64,000 bases of DNA from Arenibacter palladensis. GTDB taxonomy: Bacteria > Bacteroidota > Bacteroidia > Flavobacteriales > Flavobacteriaceae. A program made the translations under genes and the position numbers. The stretch is taken from contig NZ_FQUX01000002.1 of assembly GCF_900129275.1 (NCBI RefSeq), forward strand, positions 127,795 through 191,794. Reading direction: 5' to 3'. Of the stretch, positions 17,997 through 27,343 are shown one piece after another (the stretch's first letter is position 1; each line of letters opens with the position of its first letter). Under the pieces are notes generated by a model. The model ran no database searches, was not told where the DNA came from, and was given only the letters and a program-made list of their open reading frames with translations.

Positions 17997-19046
17997 ATGA
18001 AAAACCATAAATCAATACTCGGATATATTGTTATAGGCATTTTATTAATGTCCTGCAGTGCCACCAACAACTTAACGATGGGTGCCACTGAACCGGCCAT
18101 AGTGCATCTTCCCAAGGATGTCCAAAGAATAGGAATCATCAATAGAAGTTTACCCTCTGAAGGCAATAAGCAAATTGACAAAATAGACCAAATATTGTCT
18201 GCCGAAGGTCTAAATCTGGATAAAAAAGGAGCCGAAGTTGCCATTCAAGCCCTATCCGATAAATTGGCCGGTACAGGAAGGTATGAAGAAATACTTATCT
18301 TGGATAACGAAACGGAAATTAGAAAAGGCCTGGATGTCTTTCCTGCCAGTCTTTCCTGGGAGGTTATAGGGGAGATTTGTGCAGCCAACGGTGTTGACGC
18401 TATATTTTCTTTGGCTTTTTACGATACGGACACACAAGTTTCCTATAAACCATCCGTAATGCAACTACCCAACAGTTTGGGTGTTAAAGTGTCGGTTCCA
18501 GCCCATGAGGTTACCCTAAATACCCTTATTAAAAATGGATGGCGAATTTATAACCCCAGTACCAGGCAAATTGTGGACGAATTTATGTACACAGATCACC
18601 TAGTATCATCAGGAAAAGGTATTAATCCGGTTAAGGCTATCGAAGCCGTAGCACGTAGAAACGAGGCTGTTGAGGAATTGAGTAAGAATATTGGCTATGC
18701 CTATGGATCTAGACTTTCGCCATATAAGCATAGAATTTCAAGAGACTATTTTGTACGTGGAACCGATAATTTCGTAGTGGCAAAAAGAAGGGCTCAAACC
18801 GGGGATTGGCAAGGTGCTGCCCAACTATGGGAAAAAGAATTGGGTAATTCCAAGGCCAAAATAGCAGGAAGGGCCTGTTACAATATGGCCATAATAAATG
18901 AGATAAACGGGGATTTGAATGCCGCCATGGATTGGGCTTCCAAATCTTATGCGGATTACGAGAATAAGGATGCCCTTAGATATTTGAATATCCTTAAATA
19001 CCGATTATCGCAAAATGAAATCTTGGAGCAACAAGCATCAAGATAG
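17997..19046 (+). CDS. DUF6340 family lipoprotein, first of tandem pair
   Basis: Lipoprotein of 349 residues with lipobox LLMSC near residue 20. The N-terminal half (PAIVHLPKDVQRIGIINRS) contains a strand-rich domain with Asn-Arg-Ser; the C-terminal part, about 255-345, is TPR-like (GDWQGAAQLWEKEL, GRACYNMAIINEINGDL, AAMDWASKSY). I place it in DUF6340 from memory of the family; the function is unknown. It is followed by a terminator and then by a paralog that ends in nearly the same residues (NEILEQQASR). A TAnnTTTG -7 element (TATTTTTG, 17932-17939) precedes it. Confidence 0.8.
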   Translation: MKNHKSILGYIVIGILLMSCSATNNLTMGATEPAIVHLPKDVQRIGIINRSLPSEGNKQIDKIDQILSAEGLNLDKKGAEVAIQALSDKLAGTGRYEEILILDNETEIRKGLDVFPASLSWEVIGEICAANGVDAIFSLAFYDTDTQVSYKPSVMQLPNSLGVKVSVPAHEVTLNTLIKNGWRIYNPSTRQIVDEFMYTDHLVSSGKGINPVKAIEAVARRNEAVEELSKNIGYAYGSRLSPYKHRISRDYFVRGTDNFVVAKRRAQTGDWQGAAQLWEKELGNSKAKIAGRACYNMAIINEINGDLNAAMDWASKSYADYENKDALRYLNILKYRLSQNEILEQQASR

Positions 19047-19091
19047 CCACAATTGCAAATTATAAGGCACTTTTCATAATAACATAACTAC

Positions 19092-19132
19092 AAAAAGTCC
19101 GTTTTCCAAAGGAAAGGAAATGGACTTTTTTT
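19092..19132 (+). terminator. Terminator between the two DUF6340 genes
   Basis: AAAAAGTCC (19092-19100) pairs with GGACTTTTT (19122-19130), with extra GTTTTCC/GGAAA pairing inside and a T run behind. It separates the tandem paralogs into independent units. Confidence 0.82.
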
Positions 19133-19342
19133 GGTGTAATGAATATTTCTTAAACAATACTAATTCTTAAAACTGTATCACTAGCATTGTTTAAATGGTG
19201 TTTTTGAGCGAAAAAAGTCGAAATAACCCTGAAAATCAATGGTTTTGGGATAAAAGGACAATATTTTCCATATAAATTGAGTTTTAGAAAGGTTATGATA
19301 TTACGTTTAATTTTTATTTCGTTTCAAATAAATTTACAAAGC

Positions 19343-20392
19343 ATGCGAAAGTTTTGTACCCAGTTTTTTTTGTTAGCCCTTTTAGCTTCATTTGTAGGCT
19401 GTGGATCCACTAAAGAAATTGTTCTTCAAACTTTAGAACCCTCACCTGTACATATTTCCCAAAAAATTAAAAGAATAGGCATCGTTAATAGGAGTATATT
19501 ACCAGAGTTGGAAGAAGATGAAATAGGCCTCAATAGAATGGTTGCGGCCGAAGAGCAATGGCTTTCAGAAAAGGGTAGGAATGCTGCCCTTACGGGGCTG
19601 TTCAACGAGTTGCTAAAAGACAACCGTTTTGAGACTGTTAAAATCTTGGATTCGATACCCCAAGAAATTTTACATTTTGAGATGGGAAACGATTCTATTT
19701 CCTGGACTACTGTTGAAAATATTTGTAATACTTACGATGTGGATGCCATTTTTTCAATGGCCTTTTTTGATACGGAAACCAAAGTATCCATAAAGAAAAC
19801 ATCTATGATGCAGCCAAACCTCATGAGGGTAAAGGTAAAGGTACCGGCCCAAGAGCTTACCTTGGAAACCCTGATTGAAAATGGATGGAAAATATACTAT
19901 CCCAATTCCAAGGAAATAATTGATGAGATAGTTTTTAACGATCAAGTTATATCCATAGGCAAAGGCACCAATCCTATAGAGGCCTATAAGGCCATAGAGG
20001 ACAGAAAGGAGACCCTTGTGGAGCAGAGCAAGGCCTCGGGCAGCAATTATGGGCAGCGACTATTACCTTTTGAAAACAGTGTAGAAAGATCATACTTTGC
20101 GCGTGGTACCACCAATTTTGAACAAGCCAGTATTTTAGTGGAAAATGGGGACTGGCAGGGAGCATCACAACTTTGGCAAAAGGAATTGGATAATACCAAT
20201 TCCAAAATTGCAGGCCGCGCCTGTTACAATATGGCCGTATTGAACGAAATTAATGGCGACTTGACAGCAGCTATGGATTGGGCATCAAAATCCTATAAAG
20301 TCCATGAAATCAAGGATGCCATGGAATACCTGGATATACTTGAATATAGGTTGTTCCAAAATCAAATTTTGGAACAACAGGTCTCTAGATAA
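19343..20392 (+). CDS. DUF6340 family lipoprotein, second of tandem pair
   Basis: Paralog of the preceding gene. The ATG at 19343 gives 349 residues, the same as its neighbour, with lipobox ASFVGC; an in-frame start at 19277 would add a 22-residue extension that would spoil the signal peptide. The same blocks occur in order: KRIGIVNRS, WTTVENICNTYDVDAIFSMAFFDT, NGWKIYYPNS, then the TPR-like repeats GDWQGASQLWQKEL, GRACYNMAVLNEINGDL and AAMDWASKSY. The middle segments are more diverged than the C-terminus. It is probably an outer-membrane-anchored periplasmic protein of unknown function. Confidence 0.8.
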   Translation: MRKFCTQFFLLALLASFVGCGSTKEIVLQTLEPSPVHISQKIKRIGIVNRSILPELEEDEIGLNRMVAAEEQWLSEKGRNAALTGLFNELLKDNRFETVKILDSIPQEILHFEMGNDSISWTTVENICNTYDVDAIFSMAFFDTETKVSIKKTSMMQPNLMRVKVKVPAQELTLETLIENGWKIYYPNSKEIIDEIVFNDQVISIGKGTNPIEAYKAIEDRKETLVEQSKASGSNYGQRLLPFENSVERSYFARGTTNFEQASILVENGDWQGASQLWQKELDNTNSKIAGRACYNMAVLNEINGDLTAAMDWASKSYKVHEIKDAMEYLDILEYRLFQNQILEQQVSR

Positions 20393-20465
20393 TTGCACCA
20401 ATACAATAGATCCAAAGTACCATCTTTATGTGGATCAGTGCCATATTTTAAGATATAGACAAGTC

Positions 20466-22286
20466 TTAAAATGATTGCATGGTAACCAACTTTTTATAGA
20501 CCCCATTTTTATCCATAAGTTGGGAATGGGATCCTTGTTCCACAATCTCCCCCTTTTGCAAAACTACGATGGTATCGGCATTTTGTATGGTGGAAAGTCT
20601 GTGGGCAATAACAATGGAGGTCCTATTCTGCATCATTTTTTCCAAAGCATCCTGCACCAATCTTTCGCTTTCCGTATCCAAGGCAGAGGTAGCCTCATCC
20701 AGAATCATAATGGGTGGATTTTTTAGAACGGCCCTGGCAATGGACAACCTTTGTTTTTGTCCACCACTTAATTTATTTCCACTATCCCCAATATTCGTAT
20801 TGTACCCTAGGGGCAGCTCACTGATAAAATCATGGGCATTGGCTATTTTGGCAGCTTCAATTATTTCTTCCTCCGTAGCATCTTCTTTTCCGAGTCCAAT
20901 ATTACTTTTAACGGTATCATTGAATAAAATGGAATCCTGGGTTACAAGTCCCATTAAATTGCGAAGTGATTTTTTGGTAAAATCCCGAATATCAACGCCA
21001 TCAATTTTTATCTCCCCCTCATTAACATCATAAAAACGGGTCATTAAATTGGCTATGGTACTTTTTCCACTTCCAGATTGGCCTACCAAGGCCACGGTTT
21101 TACCCTTGGGAACTTTAAGATTAAAATTCTTCAATACATATTCATCCTCATATTTAAAGGAAACACCATTGATCTCTATTCCCTTATCGAAGGTAGGTTT
21201 CACTACAGCTTCCTTCTTTTCAACAATTGGATTTTCTGTTTCCAAAATTTCCAATACCCGCTCAGCAGCCGCATTTCCCTTTTTCACGCCGAAAGAAGCC
21301 TTACTAATGGCTTTTGCCGGGGTAAGTATGTTGTATGCAAGCCCCATATAGGCAATGAACGAGGAGGCATCCAAGGTTTTATCTATCAAGACCATTTTAC
21401 CACCAAACCAAAGCAGAACCCCAATAACCATTATACCCAAGAATTCTCCCGTTGGGGAAGCAAGGTTTTGTCTATTCAACAATTTATTTGAAAAGTGGAA
21501 AAATCTATTAGTGGAAGTGGTAAAGGTCTTATAAAATCTGGATTCCGAATTAAAGGCCTTAATTACCCTTAGACCACCCAAGGTCTCCTCTACAATTGAT
21601 AAAAACTCACCTTGTTCCTTTTGAACCCTATCCGATTTCTTCTTTAGTGATTTACCAATCCTTGAAATGATCATTCCCGCAATAGGAATGAAAATGAATA
21701 CGAAAAGAGTAAGTTTTGTACTTATCCCGAACATGATCACTATGGTGAACAATATGGTTAATGGCTCTCTAACAATGAGTTCCAAAATGGACAGAAAGGA
21801 ATGTTGTATTTCCAAAACGTCGGAAGTAATTCGTGCGATAACATCGCCTTTTCGCTTCTCCGAATAATAGGATATGGGCAAATCCACTATTTTGGCGTAC
21901 ATCTTGTTTCTGATGTCCTTTAATACCCCGTTTCTTAAAAACGTAATAAAATACATGGCCAGGTAATTGAAGAAATTTTTCAAAAGGAAAAGTATCAATA
22001 CCAGTCCAATGACCAAGACCAAGCCTTTCATTTCATCATCACCGGAATAGGCATTGACCCTATAATTAATATAATCCTGCAAATAATCCTTTAGTTGCCC
22101 CAAACCTTCATATACCGGTTCAACCAAAATCTTTTCCTCTGGCTTAAAGAGTACGTCCAACATGGGAATTAGGGCCGCAAAGGAAAGGGCACTGAAAAGG
22201 GCATATAGAATATTAAAAAAAATGTTTAAAAAACCGTATTTACGGTAGGGTTTGGCAAAGCGAAGAATCTTTTTAAAATACTCCAT
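20466..22286 (-). CDS. MsbA-like ABC exporter (fused permease and ATPase)
   Basis: Type IV ABC exporter half-transporter of 606 residues. A six-helix membrane domain fills about 1-330 and the nucleotide-binding domain follows, with Walker A GQSGSGKS (about 398-405), signature LSGGQKQR, Walker B PIMILDEATSALD and the H-loop IVIAHRLST. Lipid A core or polysaccharide-lipid export is the usual job of this branch, and the upstream sugar genes agree with that, but the substrate is inferred. Its start codon shares one base with the stop of the phosphosugar mutase (TAATG), indicating translational coupling. Confidence 0.88.
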   Translation of the reverse strand: MEYFKKILRFAKPYRKYGFLNIFFNILYALFSALSFAALIPMLDVLFKPEEKILVEPVYEGLGQLKDYLQDYINYRVNAYSGDDEMKGLVLVIGLVLILFLLKNFFNYLAMYFITFLRNGVLKDIRNKMYAKIVDLPISYYSEKRKGDVIARITSDVLEIQHSFLSILELIVREPLTILFTIVIMFGISTKLTLFVFIFIPIAGMIISRIGKSLKKKSDRVQKEQGEFLSIVEETLGGLRVIKAFNSESRFYKTFTTSTNRFFHFSNKLLNRQNLASPTGEFLGIMVIGVLLWFGGKMVLIDKTLDASSFIAYMGLAYNILTPAKAISKASFGVKKGNAAAERVLEILETENPIVEKKEAVVKPTFDKGIEINGVSFKYEDEYVLKNFNLKVPKGKTVALVGQSGSGKSTIANLMTRFYDVNEGEIKIDGVDIRDFTKKSLRNLMGLVTQDSILFNDTVKSNIGLGKEDATEEEIIEAAKIANAHDFISELPLGYNTNIGDSGNKLSGGQKQRLSIARAVLKNPPIMILDEATSALDTESERLVQDALEKMMQNRTSIVIAHRLSTIQNADTIVVLQKGEIVEQGSHSQLMDKNGVYKKLVTMQSF

Positions 22287-23995
22287 TAACCTATATTCAG
22301 TTCTTTAAGGATTCTTTCAATTTTAGCTTCCAGCTCAGCGTCTACTTTTTTATAATCGGCCGCGTTCTTCAATTTGGTATTGATGCTAAAGTAAAACTTG
22401 ATCTTAGGTTCCGTACCGCTTGGTCTGGCCGCCATTTTGGTGCCGTCCTCCGTAATGTAAATCAATACGTTGGATTTTGGAATATCTATTGGGGTCACTT
22501 TACCTGTAATTACGTTTTTAGAGGTCGCAGTATTGTAATCTTCTACAACAACAACTTTGGAACCGTCTATGCTTTCAACGGGATTATCCTTAAAATCGAT
22601 CATCATCTGTTTAATTTCTTCCGCTCCCGACATCCCTTTCTTGGTCAAGGAAATCAATTTTTCCTTAAAGAACCCGTAGTCCACATAGCAATCTATAAGA
22701 TCCTTGTAGAAGGAGCTGCCATTTGCTTTGGCGTTGGCACCAATTTCACAGGCCAATAGGGTAGAGGTTACCGCATCCTTATCCCGTACAAAATCGCCCA
22801 CCATAAATCCAAAACTTTCCTCGCCACCACCAATGAAAGGCTGTTCCGGGAAATCTTTGATCATTTTGGCGATCCACTTAAAACCTGTTAGGGCGGTCTT
22901 ACATTCCACCCCATAGCCTTTGGCCAAGGAGTCCATCATAGGAGTGGAAACAATGGTAGAGGCTATAAATTCTTTACCTGTAATTCCTTTTTTCTTACGT
23001 TGATCCAGCAAAAATTTGGTCATCATGATCATGGCCTGGTTGCCGTTCAAAATCTCCATTTTTCCCTCTAGGTTACGAACAGCTACTCCTAGTCGGTCGC
23101 TATCCGGATCGGTACCAATTACCATATCCGCACCAATTTCCTCTGCCTTTTTAATGGCCATGGATAGGGCCTCGGGCTCCTCGGGGTTTGGTGATACTAC
23201 CGTTGGGAAATTACCATCTGGCTTGGCCTGTTCCTCAATAACGGTAACATTTTTATACCCGGCCCTTTTAAGTACCTCTGGTATTACAGTGATAGAAGTA
23301 CCGTGAAGGGAAGTAAAGACTATTTTAAAATCGTCCTTGCCCTTGGCATCGAAATTGCCATTTTTAACGGAAGCTTCAATAAAGGCCTCATCCACCTTTT
23401 TATCTATTAATTCTATTAAGCTCTCATCGGCATTGAATTTGATATCTTCAAAGGAAAGGCTATTTATTTCGCTAACTATGGCGCCATCCTGCGGCGGTAC
23501 TATTTGTCCCCCATCGGTCCAATACACTTTGTAACCGTTGTATTCCGGTGGATTATGTGAAGCTGTTAAAACAATACCTGCATGGCAATTGAGATATTTT
23601 ACGGCGAAAGACAGTTCTGGGGTAGTACGCAGTTCTGAAAACAGGAACACTTTAATACCATTGGCAGAAAAAACTTGGGCCACTGTCCTGGCCAAGGTGT
23701 CACTATTATGTCTACAGTCATAGGCAATAACCACTTTGACCTGTTCATCCTTATATACTTGGTTCAGGTAATTACTAAGGCCTTGGGTACTTTTTCCCAA
23801 AGTGTATTTGTTAATTCTATTGGTACCGGCACCCATAATTCCCCGCATCCCTCCGGTTCCAAATTCCAGGTTCTTATAAAAACGGTCCTTTAGCTCTTCA
23901 GTATTGCTATCTATTAACTTTTGAATCTCGGTCTTGGTCTTATCGTCAAAAAAATCGGTCAACCAATTTTTGGCATTTTTTAGTATGGCTTCCAT
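22286..23995 (-). CDS. Phospho-sugar mutase (phosphoglucomutase/phosphomannomutase)
   Basis: Alpha-D-phosphohexomutase of 569 residues that moves phosphate between C1 and C6 of a hexose. The active-site loop TASHNP lies near residue 145 with the phosphoryl-transfer Ser. The metal loop DPDSDRLG and the sugar loop GGGEESFG follow, and the C-terminal phosphate-binding loop RPSGTEPKIK completes four intact domains. Length and motifs fit the Bacteroidetes/Firmicutes PgcA-like branch that uses glucose-1-phosphate. It lies between a glycosyltransferase and an ABC exporter in one leftward operon. Confidence 0.92.
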   Translation of the reverse strand: MEAILKNAKNWLTDFFDDKTKTEIQKLIDSNTEELKDRFYKNLEFGTGGMRGIMGAGTNRINKYTLGKSTQGLSNYLNQVYKDEQVKVVIAYDCRHNSDTLARTVAQVFSANGIKVFLFSELRTTPELSFAVKYLNCHAGIVLTASHNPPEYNGYKVYWTDGGQIVPPQDGAIVSEINSLSFEDIKFNADESLIELIDKKVDEAFIEASVKNGNFDAKGKDDFKIVFTSLHGTSITVIPEVLKRAGYKNVTVIEEQAKPDGNFPTVVSPNPEEPEALSMAIKKAEEIGADMVIGTDPDSDRLGVAVRNLEGKMEILNGNQAMIMMTKFLLDQRKKKGITGKEFIASTIVSTPMMDSLAKGYGVECKTALTGFKWIAKMIKDFPEQPFIGGGEESFGFMVGDFVRDKDAVTSTLLACEIGANAKANGSSFYKDLIDCYVDYGFFKEKLISLTKKGMSGAEEIKQMMIDFKDNPVESIDGSKVVVVEDYNTATSKNVITGKVTPIDIPKSNVLIYITEDGTKMAARPSGTEPKIKFYFSINTKLKNAADYKKVDAELEAKIERILKELNIG

Positions 23996-24041
23996 AGTTA
24001 TTTGGTATTATATGTTCTTTAAAAATACGAAGAATATTCTT

Positions 24042-24998
24042 TTATTTTTCGGTGATATTTATTTCTTCCGTGATATTGTAACGGGTTTCATTCTTGCGGG
24101 ATCTTACCATTATTTCCCCTAAAAAGCCTGCAAGGAAAAGTTGTGTCCCTATAAGCATGGCTGTCAGTGCAATATAAAATTGGGGACGTTCCGTAATGAG
24201 TCGCCCAAAAGGGTTGATGAATACTTTATCTATTCCCAAATAAAGGGCAAATCCAAAACCAATAGTAAACATAAGGACTCCCAAAGCACCAAAAAGGTGC
24301 ATGGGGCGTTTTCCAAACTTGGAAACGAACCAGATGGTAATCAGGTCTAAAAAGCCATTAATAAAACGGTCCATCCCAAATTTGGTCTTCCCATATTTCC
24401 TGGCCTGATGCTGTACTACCTTTTCATCTATTTTATGAAATCCGGCACTTTTGGCCAAAACAGGAATGTAGCGGTGCATTTCTCCAGAGACTTCAATTGT
24501 TTTTACCACCTCTTTTCTATAGGCTTTTAGACCACAATTAAAATCGTGCAATCTTACCCCGGAAGTTTTGCGTGCGGCCCAATTAAATAACTTGGAGGGA
24601 AGGTTTTTACTGAGTATGGAGTCATATCTTTTTTTCTTCCATCCTGAAATAAGATCAAAGCCCTCTTGTTTGATCATTTGGTATAATTCCGGAATTTCCT
24701 CGGGATTGTCCTGTAGGTCCGCGTCCATAGTAATGACCACATCGCCTTGCGCTGCCTTAAATCCGGCATGAAGAGCCTGCGATTTTCCAAAATTCTTTAA
24801 GAACCGTATACCTTTCACATTGGGGTTGGACTTGCCCAATTTGGTGATAATGTTCCAAGAACCATCGGTACTTCCATCATCTATAAAAAGTATTTCATAT
24901 AAAAAATGATTGGATTGCATTACAGGTACAATCCAATCATGCAGTTCTGTCAACGATTCTTCTTCGTTAAGTAAGGGAATTATTATAGATATATTCAT
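24042..24998 (-). CDS. Family 2 glycosyltransferase, polyprenyl-phosphate type
   Basis: GT-A glycosyltransferase of 318 residues, similar to dolichol/undecaprenyl-phosphate sugar transferases (DPM1, GtrB). NISIIIPLLNEEESL opens the fold, DDGSTDGS and MDADLQDNPEE provide nucleotide- and metal-binding Asp residues, and a C-terminal pair of membrane helices (about 228-255 and 275-300) anchors it to the inner membrane. It would place a sugar on a lipid carrier for envelope glycan synthesis. The neighbours, phosphosugar mutase and MsbA-like exporter, fit that pathway. Confidence 0.9.
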   Translation of the reverse strand: MNISIIIPLLNEEESLTELHDWIVPVMQSNHFLYEILFIDDGSTDGSWNIITKLGKSNPNVKGIRFLKNFGKSQALHAGFKAAQGDVVITMDADLQDNPEEIPELYQMIKQEGFDLISGWKKKRYDSILSKNLPSKLFNWAARKTSGVRLHDFNCGLKAYRKEVVKTIEVSGEMHRYIPVLAKSAGFHKIDEKVVQHQARKYGKTKFGMDRFINGFLDLITIWFVSKFGKRPMHLFGALGVLMFTIGFGFALYLGIDKVFINPFGRLITERPQFYIALTAMLIGTQLFLAGFLGEIMVRSRKNETRYNITEEINITEK

Positions 24999-25033
24999 TC
25001 GGTACTAATGGAAAATCTTTTCAAAAGTACAAA

Positions 25034-25558
25034 TTACTGAATAGTTTCTTTCTTTTTTAAAATTAAAGCAGGAATAAGTGATAATAAAAGGCTTGCTACG
25101 ACACTATAAACCAATCCAAATACAATTTGCATTGATGGTGTAGTAAATTTTTTGGCACCTTCCATTTGGGCATCAATTTGCTCCGGAGTCATTTTAGTAG
25201 TTTCCATGAGCAAGCCCTTTTGGTATTCCATGGCCTTGTTCATCATTTCAGGATCAATCACCCCTGCGAGGATCTGATTAAAAATAATCCCCATGATACC
25301 AGCGATCAAGCCAATGCCCACACCAACTTTTAATCCTTGCCCAAAGGACATAAAACCTTTATTGTCCTTTTTAAATTGTATCATGCCAATAGCGATTACG
25401 GCAATGGTTATCAGAAGGCTAACGCCCATTACCATAGGGCCACCCTGATAATGCATATCCAACGAATATAACATCAATAAAAATGCTACACTAATGGCAC
25501 CCAGGATAAGGCCATAGGTTAAAGCATACTTTCCAGTTTTTGGTTGGTTTTCTTCCAT
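25034..25558 (-). CDS. DUF4199 domain membrane protein
   Basis: Membrane protein of 174 residues with four hydrophobic segments: about 13-30, 40-60, 72-95 and 145-168. A Met-rich hydrophilic loop (GLLMETTKMTPEQIDAQMEG) sits between the last two. DUF4199 is a Bacteroidetes family of unknown function that often precedes a GT2 glycosyltransferase, as it does here with a 35-base gap. ATG at 25558 is chosen over an upstream TTG. It is the likely first gene of the operon with GT2, the phosphosugar mutase and the ABC exporter. Confidence 0.88.
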   Translation of the reverse strand: MEENQPKTGKYALTYGLILGAISVAFLLMLYSLDMHYQGGPMVMGVSLLITIAVIAIGMIQFKKDNKGFMSFGQGLKVGVGIGLIAGIMGIIFNQILAGVIDPEMMNKAMEYQKGLLMETTKMTPEQIDAQMEGAKKFTTPSMQIVFGLVYSVVASLLLSLIPALILKKKETIQ

Positions 25559-25660
25559 GTTGATCAAATATTTAATAGTTTTTATGGTTAGTATTATCGG
25601 GCATAAATTTGTTACATTTAAAGATAGGCTATTTTTATTTTTCTTTTTTGAAGTTTTAAG

Positions 25661-25690
25661 TTGTTGTTTTCAGAAAAATATTTAAATTTG
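25661..25690 (+). promoter_or_regulatory. Predicted Bacteroidetes-type promoter of rpmE2
   Basis: TTG at 25661-25663, a 19-nt spacer, and TAAATTTG at 25683-25690 match the -33 TTG / -7 TAnnTTTG consensus of this phylum. The start codon lies 35 bases downstream. Confidence 0.75.
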
Positions 25691-25725
25691 CACCTCGAAA
25701 TTAAGCAGGAACAAACGTTTTTACA

Positions 25726-25977
25726 ATGAAAAAAGATATACATCCAGGGAATTATAGATTGGTAGCCTTTAAGGACATGTCCAATGAAGAGGTTTTTATC
25801 ACTAAATCCACAGCCGATACCAAAGAAACTTTAGATGTTGATGGAGTTGAATATCCATTGGTTAAATTGGAAATTTCAAGAACTTCACATCCATTCTATA
25901 CTGGTAAGGCCAAATTTTTGGATACTGCAGGACGTATCGATAAATTTAAGAGCAAGTACGAGAAGTTCAAAAAATAA
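25726..25977 (+). CDS. rpmE2: 50S ribosomal protein L31 type B
   Basis: Ribosomal protein L31 of 83 residues. It lacks the Cys quartet of the zinc-binding form and has the type B signature ([36 protein letters not shown]). No Cys is present at all, so it is the C-minus paralog; whether a zinc form exists elsewhere cannot be seen. It is a single gene with a strong promoter and a strong terminator. Confidence 0.96.
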   Translation: MKKDIHPGNYRLVAFKDMSNEEVFITKSTADTKETLDVDGVEYPLVKLEISRTSHPFYTGKAKFLDTAGRIDKFKSKYEKFKK

Positions 25978-26001
25978 TATTTTCTTTACAAAAGAGTTAT
26001 T

Positions 26002-26028
26002 AAGTCACGCAGTAGCGTGACTTTTTTT
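26002..26028 (+). terminator. Terminator of rpmE2
   Basis: AAGTCACGC (26002-26010) and GCGTGACTT (26015-26023) form a perfect 9-bp stem with an AGTA loop and a T7 tail. Confidence 0.93.
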
Positions 26029-26044
26029 GTTTTAATTTAGTTGT

Positions 26045-27220
26045 ATGAACTATATTCTTTTTGACGGAACGGTGAGAAGGGCCTTGTTGCCGTTTACCTT
26101 TACCAGACCGGTTGCAGATATTAGGATCGGAATTCTCACCATCAGGGAAAAGTGGGAAAACTACCTTGGGAATACCATTACCACTATAACCGAGGATTAT
26201 CTTTCGGAAAGATTCCCTATGGTTGAAATGGACGAGAACGTGCTTATAAATGCGTCCTTTTTGCCCAATGCCGAATTAGTGGAGCTGGTAGCCAACTTAA
26301 ATGAAAACGAAGCGGTATTCTTGGGAGAGGAAGTTATTGCCTTTTACTCGAAGGAAACCCAGGAAGAAGTTGATTTTTCAACCTACAGACATATTGAATT
26401 TGAAGGTCACGTACTGCGAATTGAAAATACTTGGGATATCTTTTCAAAAAATGGAGAGGCCATGCAGGCAGATTTTGACCTGTTGACCAAAGGCAGAAAA
26501 AGTGCTCCCATTTCCAAGACCAATAGTTTGGTAAACCCGGAGAATATATTTTTAGAGGAAGGGGCCAGTGTTGAATACAGTATTTTAAATGCCTCCGAAG
26601 GACCCATTTATCTTGGCAAGAATTCAGAAGTATGGGAAGGTAACCTAATAAGAGGTGGTTTTGCCCTATGCGAAAAAGCAGTGGTAAAAATGGGTGCCAG
26701 AATCTATGGCCCTACTACTGTTGGTCCCTATAGTAAAGTATGTGGGGAAATTTCCAATTCTGTGCTTATAGGCTATTCCAGTAAGGGCCATGAAGGCTAT
26801 CTTGGAAATTCGGTGCTAGGGGAATGGTGCAATATAGGAGCCGATTCCAATAATTCCAATTTAAAGAACAATTACGCCAAGGTGCGCCTATGGAACTATG
26901 CTACCGAGAAATTTGAACAGACCGGACTTCAATTCTGCGGCCTAATGATGGGCGACCATAGTAAAACGGCCATAAATACCATGTTCAATACAGGAACCGT
27001 AATAGGCGTTAATTGCAATATTTACGTACCCGGATTTCCTAGGAATTTTGTCCCCAGTTTTAGTTGGGGAGGTGCCTCCGGCTTCACTACATACCAGCCC
27101 CAAAAGGCATATGAAGCCGCAAAGGTAATGATGGCGCGTAGGAGAGTGGAATTCAATGACATGGATGCAAAGATATTGAACCACGTATTTGAGGAAACAA
27201 AGCGTTGGCGCAAGGAATAA
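26045..27220 (+). CDS. GlmU family protein, putative sugar nucleotidyltransferase
   Basis: Protein of 391 residues with a shortened N-terminal nucleotidyltransferase-like domain (ILFDGTVRRALLPFTFTRP) and a C-terminal left-handed beta helix built of hexapeptides (about 185-350: GPIYLGKNSEVWEGNLIR, ISNSVLIGYSSKG, CNIGADSNNSN). It belongs to the Bacteroidetes GlmU-family group, distinct from true GlmU. The usual Lx2GxGTxM loop of UDP-sugar pyrophosphorylases is not obvious, so catalysis at the N-terminus is uncertain. Acetyl- or nucleotidyl-transfer to sugar phosphates is the family inference. Confidence 0.82.
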   Translation: MNYILFDGTVRRALLPFTFTRPVADIRIGILTIREKWENYLGNTITTITEDYLSERFPMVEMDENVLINASFLPNAELVELVANLNENEAVFLGEEVIAFYSKETQEEVDFSTYRHIEFEGHVLRIENTWDIFSKNGEAMQADFDLLTKGRKSAPISKTNSLVNPENIFLEEGASVEYSILNASEGPIYLGKNSEVWEGNLIRGGFALCEKAVVKMGARIYGPTTVGPYSKVCGEISNSVLIGYSSKGHEGYLGNSVLGEWCNIGADSNNSNLKNNYAKVRLWNYATEKFEQTGLQFCGLMMGDHSKTAINTMFNTGTVIGVNCNIYVPGFPRNFVPSFSWGGASGFTTYQPQKAYEAAKVMMARRRVEFNDMDAKILNHVFEETKRWRKE

Positions 27221-27258
27221 CTTTTGTTTGTTGAATAAACCAAACCCAAAGCTATAAC

Positions 27259-27287
27259 TTGAGGGTTCCCAATTATTGGTATATTTG
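27259..27287 (+). promoter_or_regulatory. Predicted promoter of mtaB
   Basis: TTG at 27259-27261 and TATATTTG at 27280-27287, 18 nt apart, match the Bacteroidetes consensus. The mtaB ATG follows 56 bases later. Confidence 0.65.
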
Positions 27288-27343
27288 CAAACCTTTTGGA
27301 TTAATGTACAAGAAACCGACTGCTAGTTGGTTAAAGAAGAACA

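Noticed and set aside
19277-19342. N-terminal extension of the second DUF6340 protein
   Set aside because: The extra 22 residues would precede a complete lipoprotein signal peptide and are absent from the paralog; the ATG at 19343 is better.
25568-25725. Possible riboswitch or protein-binding leader ahead of rpmE2
   Set aside because: The mRNA leader predicted from the -7 element is under 35 bases and shows no hairpin or known riboswitch motif.
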